This document shows positions 60,955-64,000 of a stretch of 64,000 bases of DNA, piece by piece (the stretch's first letter is position 1; the number at the start of each line of letters is the position of its first letter). The stretch comes from Scytolyngbya sp. HA4215-MV1 (GTDB taxonomy: Bacteria > Cyanobacteriota > Cyanobacteriia > Leptolyngbyales > Leptolyngbyaceae): NCBI GenBank assembly GCA_019359045.1, contig JAHHIA010000003.1, forward strand, positions 496,001-560,000. The letters run 5' to 3'. Made by a program: the position numbers and the translations under genes. The notes beneath the pieces were generated by a model. The model searched no databases, was not told the origin of the DNA, and saw nothing but the letters and a program-made list of their open reading frames with translations.

Positions 60955-62592
60955 TTAATCATCCTCTAGCTTCAGCAACTGTTCATCAATTGCCTGGAGC
61001 CTTGACCGTACAATCTCTTCGGACAAAATTCGCTTACGTAAGGCATCATTCAAGGCGTTTTTTTCTGCCAGCAGCAGCCGACGGCGGATTGCTTCCAGGT
61101 TGGCATATTTGACACTAAAGCTGGGCTGTTGATCAGTGCGACGATTGTAGAAATCCCGCAACGATCTCTCTGCTGCTGCCACCCTTACCTGGTATCCCGA
61201 TCGCATCTCTTCATACACTGATTTGGGCAGCACCCCAGTTTTGAGCAAAGTCTCCAGTTCTGCTTGTGCCGCTTTTGCTGTCATCAGTTGCGATTGCAGC
61301 GCTTCTGTCCACTGTTGCACTTCCGAAACGGGAGACAATTGGAGTCGCCGCACTAACCAGGGCAAACTTACCCCCTGTGCCAAGAGCGACAACAAGACCG
61401 TCCCAAAGACCAGGGCAATCAGGCTTTCTCGTCCGCTCAGCCCGGTGGGCAGACTCAGCGCTAGTGCCATCGAGAGTGATCCCTTGATGTTGCCCAAAAA
61501 AATGACATGCTGCCAGCGCCACGGAATGGAACGATCGCCCCAGCTGGCGACCGCCAAGAGAGGATAGATGGAGAGAAATCGCCCAACTTGGTAGGCCACC
61601 ACTGCCAGTAGAACTGCGGGCAAGGTTCTGCCCAGGGTTGCCAGATCGATCTCCAGCCCAATCAGTAAAAAGATGAAAGTATTGACCCCAAAGCCTGCAT
61701 ATTCCCAAAAACTGAGCACGGTAATGCGGCTGGAAGCAGAAATACTGCGAGACGACAGTTCCTGATTACCGATCACCAACCCTGCTACCACCACTGCCAC
61801 CACACCCGATACCCCCAGCACATGCCCTACCTGAAACGCTCCTAGCGCGATCGCCACTGTCAATAAGACACTGCTCAGGGGATCGGCTTCTGACTGGACG
61901 TAAAGCCCCACGCCCAAATAGCCCAGGATCAATCCCACAACAATGCCACCCGCCAGCACTACCACCAGTTCTTTCGTTCCTTCTGTGACCGTGATGGAGC
62001 CAGTTTCATACACCTTCAACAGCAAGCTAAAGAGCACCAAGGCAATGCCATCGTTGAACAGGCTTTCTCCTTCGACGATCGTGATTAATCGGGCAGGGAC
62101 CGACACTTCCTTAAAGACTGCAATGACCGAGACGGTGTCTGTAATTGCCAGAATCACCCCCACCAGCATTGCCGGAATCCAGGCTAAGCTCAAGCCAAAC
62201 TTGAGCACCAGCGCCGTGATCCCAGACGCGATCACAACACCGGGACCGGCTAACAGCAAGATGGGTTTAATGGTGCTGCGGAGGCGACTGACATCGGTGT
62301 TGATGGCTGCCTCAAACAGCAAAATTGGTAAGAACAGGTTGATGATCAAGGATGAGTCTAACCCAATTCGCCGGGGTAAAAAATCGGCGATCGCCAACCC
62401 TGCCAGCACTAACCCGGTGACATAGGGAAGCCGCAATCGTCGGGACAACACCCCAACCACCGTTGCCACCAAGAGCAAAATGATCAGCACGGAAACCAGA
62501 CTGGCAACTTTTTCAGGTTCGCCACTGGTGGCGCCTGGATCACGACTCACCGTTGCGATCCAGCATGTCATGGGAGATTGATAGAACCGCAC
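60955..62592 (-). CDS. CPA1-type Na+/H+ antiporter
   Basis: 545 residues from a GTG at 62592 with AAGGGGG upstream; an ATG at 62571 is an alternative. About twelve membrane helices. The signature FLPILLFEAAINTD and the ion-site helix TIVEGESLFNDGIALVLF are those of NhaP/CPA1 exchangers, followed by LGVSGVVAVVVAGLVIGN and LGNIKGSLSMALALSLP. A C-terminal cytoplasmic tail of about 120 residues is helical and charged. It exchanges Na+ or K+ for protons to control pH and salt. Confidence 0.93.
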   Translation of the reverse strand: MRFYQSPMTCWIATVSRDPGATSGEPEKVASLVSVLIILLLVATVVGVLSRRLRLPYVTGLVLAGLAIADFLPRRIGLDSSLIINLFLPILLFEAAINTDVSRLRSTIKPILLLAGPGVVIASGITALVLKFGLSLAWIPAMLVGVILAITDTVSVIAVFKEVSVPARLITIVEGESLFNDGIALVLFSLLLKVYETGSITVTEGTKELVVVLAGGIVVGLILGYLGVGLYVQSEADPLSSVLLTVAIALGAFQVGHVLGVSGVVAVVVAGLVIGNQELSSRSISASSRITVLSFWEYAGFGVNTFIFLLIGLEIDLATLGRTLPAVLLAVVAYQVGRFLSIYPLLAVASWGDRSIPWRWQHVIFLGNIKGSLSMALALSLPTGLSGRESLIALVFGTVLLSLLAQGVSLPWLVRRLQLSPVSEVQQWTEALQSQLMTAKAAQAELETLLKTGVLPKSVYEEMRSGYQVRVAAAERSLRDFYNRRTDQQPSFSVKYANLEAIRRRLLLAEKNALNDALRKRILSEEIVRSRLQAIDEQLLKLEDD

Positions 62593-62682
62593 TAAAACCC
62601 CCTTGCCAATAGACTAAGCTATAGTACAGGCTTAAAGGTTCCTTCCCATCATCTCTCTTGAATAGTTGAGGATGCAGTTTTG

Positions 62683-63957
62683 GTGAGCTTGAAAACCCTG
62701 ATTCAATCCGTATTTCCTGGTGACGCCTCAGAAGTCGATAGCCCATTTAAGATGGCTGATTTTGATGAATATGTCATGCATACCTATGCACGTTTCCCGC
62801 TTGCCCTGGAGCGGGGGGCAGGTTGCACCGTTTGGGACAGCGAAGGGCGTGAATATTTAGATTTTGTGGCAGGAATTGCCACTTGTACGTTGGGTCATGC
62901 CCATCCGGTGATGGTGGAAGCCGTGACTCGGCAAATCCAAACCCTGCACCATGTCTCTAACTTGTATTACATCCCAGCTCAGGGCGCATTGGCGCAGTGG
63001 TTGGTCGAGCATTCCTGTGCCGATCGTGCCTTTTTCTGTAATTCCGGCGCAGAGGCAAACGAAGGGGCAATTAAACTAGCGCGCAAGTATGCCCATACAG
63101 TGCTAAAGATTGACAATCCCATCATTCTGACTGCTCACGCCAGCTTTCACGGGCGCACCCTGGCAACCGTTACCGCCACCGGACAACCCAAATACCAAAA
63201 GAACTTTAGCCCGTTGGTGCCCGGGTTTCACTATATTCCCTACAACGACATTGCAGTACTCGAAGCGACAATCGCGGAACTTGACAAAGACCAGCGACAG
63301 GTAGCTGCCATCATGCTCGAAGCCTTACAGGGCGAAGGAGGCGTGCGTCCCGGCGATCTAGCGTACTTCAAACGTATCCGCGAAATTTGTGACGAAAAGG
63401 GTATTTTACTGATTCTCGATGAAGTGCAAGTGGGCATGGGACGCACCGCTAAGCTGTGGGGCTACGAGAACCTGGAGATTGAGCCAGATATCTTTACCTC
63501 TGCCAAAGGCTTGGGCGGCGGCATTCCGATCGGGGCACTGCTGTGCAAGTCTTTCTGCAACGTTTTTGAACCCGGAGACCATGCCAGTACTTTTGGCGGC
63601 AATCCCTTTGCCTGCGGTGTTGCCCTGGCAGTTTGCAAAACCTTAGAGCGGGATAACCTCCTGGACAATGTCTATCATCAAGGGCGGCAACTGCGCCGCG
63701 GGTTGCGGATGATCGCGCAAACACATCCGGATCACATTGGGGAAATCCGAGGTTGGGGCTTAATTACGGGGCTGGAGTTGAAAGCCGACAGTCCTCTGAC
63801 TGCACCCGATGTGGTGAAAGCAGCGATCGCGGAAGGATTGCTGCTCGTCCCCGCTGGACCCAAAGTCGTGCGCTTTGTTCCCCCACTCATTGTCACGGCT
63901 GATGAAATCGATCAGGCGCTGGTTTTATTTGGTCGGGCCTTGACCGGGTTGCTGTAG
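62683..63957 (+). CDS. argD: Acetylornithine aminotransferase
   Basis: 424 residues from a GTG at 62683; a TTG one codon earlier is also possible. This is a class III PLP aminotransferase: GAGCTVWDSEGREYLDFVAGIATCTLGHAHP, in blocks, then CNSGAEANEGAIKLARKY, HGRTLATVTATGQ, LILDEVQVGMGRTAKLWGYE and the PLP lysine in SAKGLGGG (about residue 275). STFGGNPFAC follows. It makes N-acetylornithine in arginine synthesis and may also act in lysine synthesis. It is divergent from the antiporter gene. Confidence 0.95.
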   Translation: MSLKTLIQSVFPGDASEVDSPFKMADFDEYVMHTYARFPLALERGAGCTVWDSEGREYLDFVAGIATCTLGHAHPVMVEAVTRQIQTLHHVSNLYYIPAQGALAQWLVEHSCADRAFFCNSGAEANEGAIKLARKYAHTVLKIDNPIILTAHASFHGRTLATVTATGQPKYQKNFSPLVPGFHYIPYNDIAVLEATIAELDKDQRQVAAIMLEALQGEGGVRPGDLAYFKRIREICDEKGILLILDEVQVGMGRTAKLWGYENLEIEPDIFTSAKGLGGGIPIGALLCKSFCNVFEPGDHASTFGGNPFACGVALAVCKTLERDNLLDNVYHQGRQLRRGLRMIAQTHPDHIGEIRGWGLITGLELKADSPLTAPDVVKAAIAEGLLLVPAGPKVVRFVPPLIVTADEIDQALVLFGRALTGLL

Positions 63958-64000
63958 GAGATCAAGGCAGGGCGGTTTTGAGCTTCGACGCTTGTTTTCT

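Overview
This window looks like a chromosomal piece of a filamentous cyanobacterium. The palindrome GCGATCGC (HIP1) recurs throughout, inside and between genes. Many of the conserved unknown families are typical of cyanobacteria (DUF4079, DUF1997, DUF1350, DUF1824, DUF760, DUF4112). A plant-type ferredoxin and a kinase with WD40 repeats are present, and the right end holds hpsABCD, the hormogonium polysaccharide locus of motile filaments. A Leptolyngbya- or Oscillatoria-like organism is a reasonable inference, but the species cannot be named from this sequence. I saw no phage, insertion sequence, CRISPR array, rRNA or tRNA.

Left part (1-17958): a DUF4079 membrane protein cut by the window edge, a STAS protein, purH followed by a second DUF4079 gene, a DUF1997 protein, an NAD(P)-binding protein and a GH104-like muramidase. 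Next come a nickel sensor with all four InrS-type ligands, a thioredoxin-like lipoprotein, an HtrA/Deg protease and a DUF1350 protein. These are followed by a helix-turn-helix protein fused to a GrpE-like end, Dps beside sulfiredoxin, a SpoIID/LytB protein, a [2Fe-2S] ferredoxin, a Rieske protein, and a response regulator with a CHASE2 histidine kinase in one operon.

Middle part (17959-44346): a hairpin-rich stretch without a clear gene, a seven-bladed Reg_prop propeller, two orphan transporter binding lipoproteins and a very large SNF2 helicase. An envelope cluster follows (metallophosphoesterase, cupredoxin, small membrane protein, secreted protein) facing an ECF sigma/anti-sigma pair. Then come an amidohydrolase, a UvrD-like helicase, a BBP7-like outer-membrane barrel, a DUF1824 protein, a Ser/Thr kinase with WD40 repeats, an FTR1 iron permease and two conserved unknown genes.

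Right part (44347-64000): a DUF4112 protein, a probable catabolic set (cysteine hydrolase, cupin, CocE/NonD hydrolase), an unknown two-gene unit, an ABC ATPase, scpB, an SH3 protein, a dipeptide epimerase, hpsD-hpsC-hpsB-hpsA on the minus strand, a CPA1 Na+/H+ antiporter and argD.

Most of the window is ordinary housekeeping and envelope biology in short operons. The less ordinary parts are the HTH-GrpE fusion, the ECF-linked copper/phosphoesterase cluster, the hydrolase-cupin-hydrolase operon, the unknown pair at 48211-49092, small inverted-repeat elements with GTTGCT/AGCAAC ends, and a heptamer repeat running in frame through a coding sequence.
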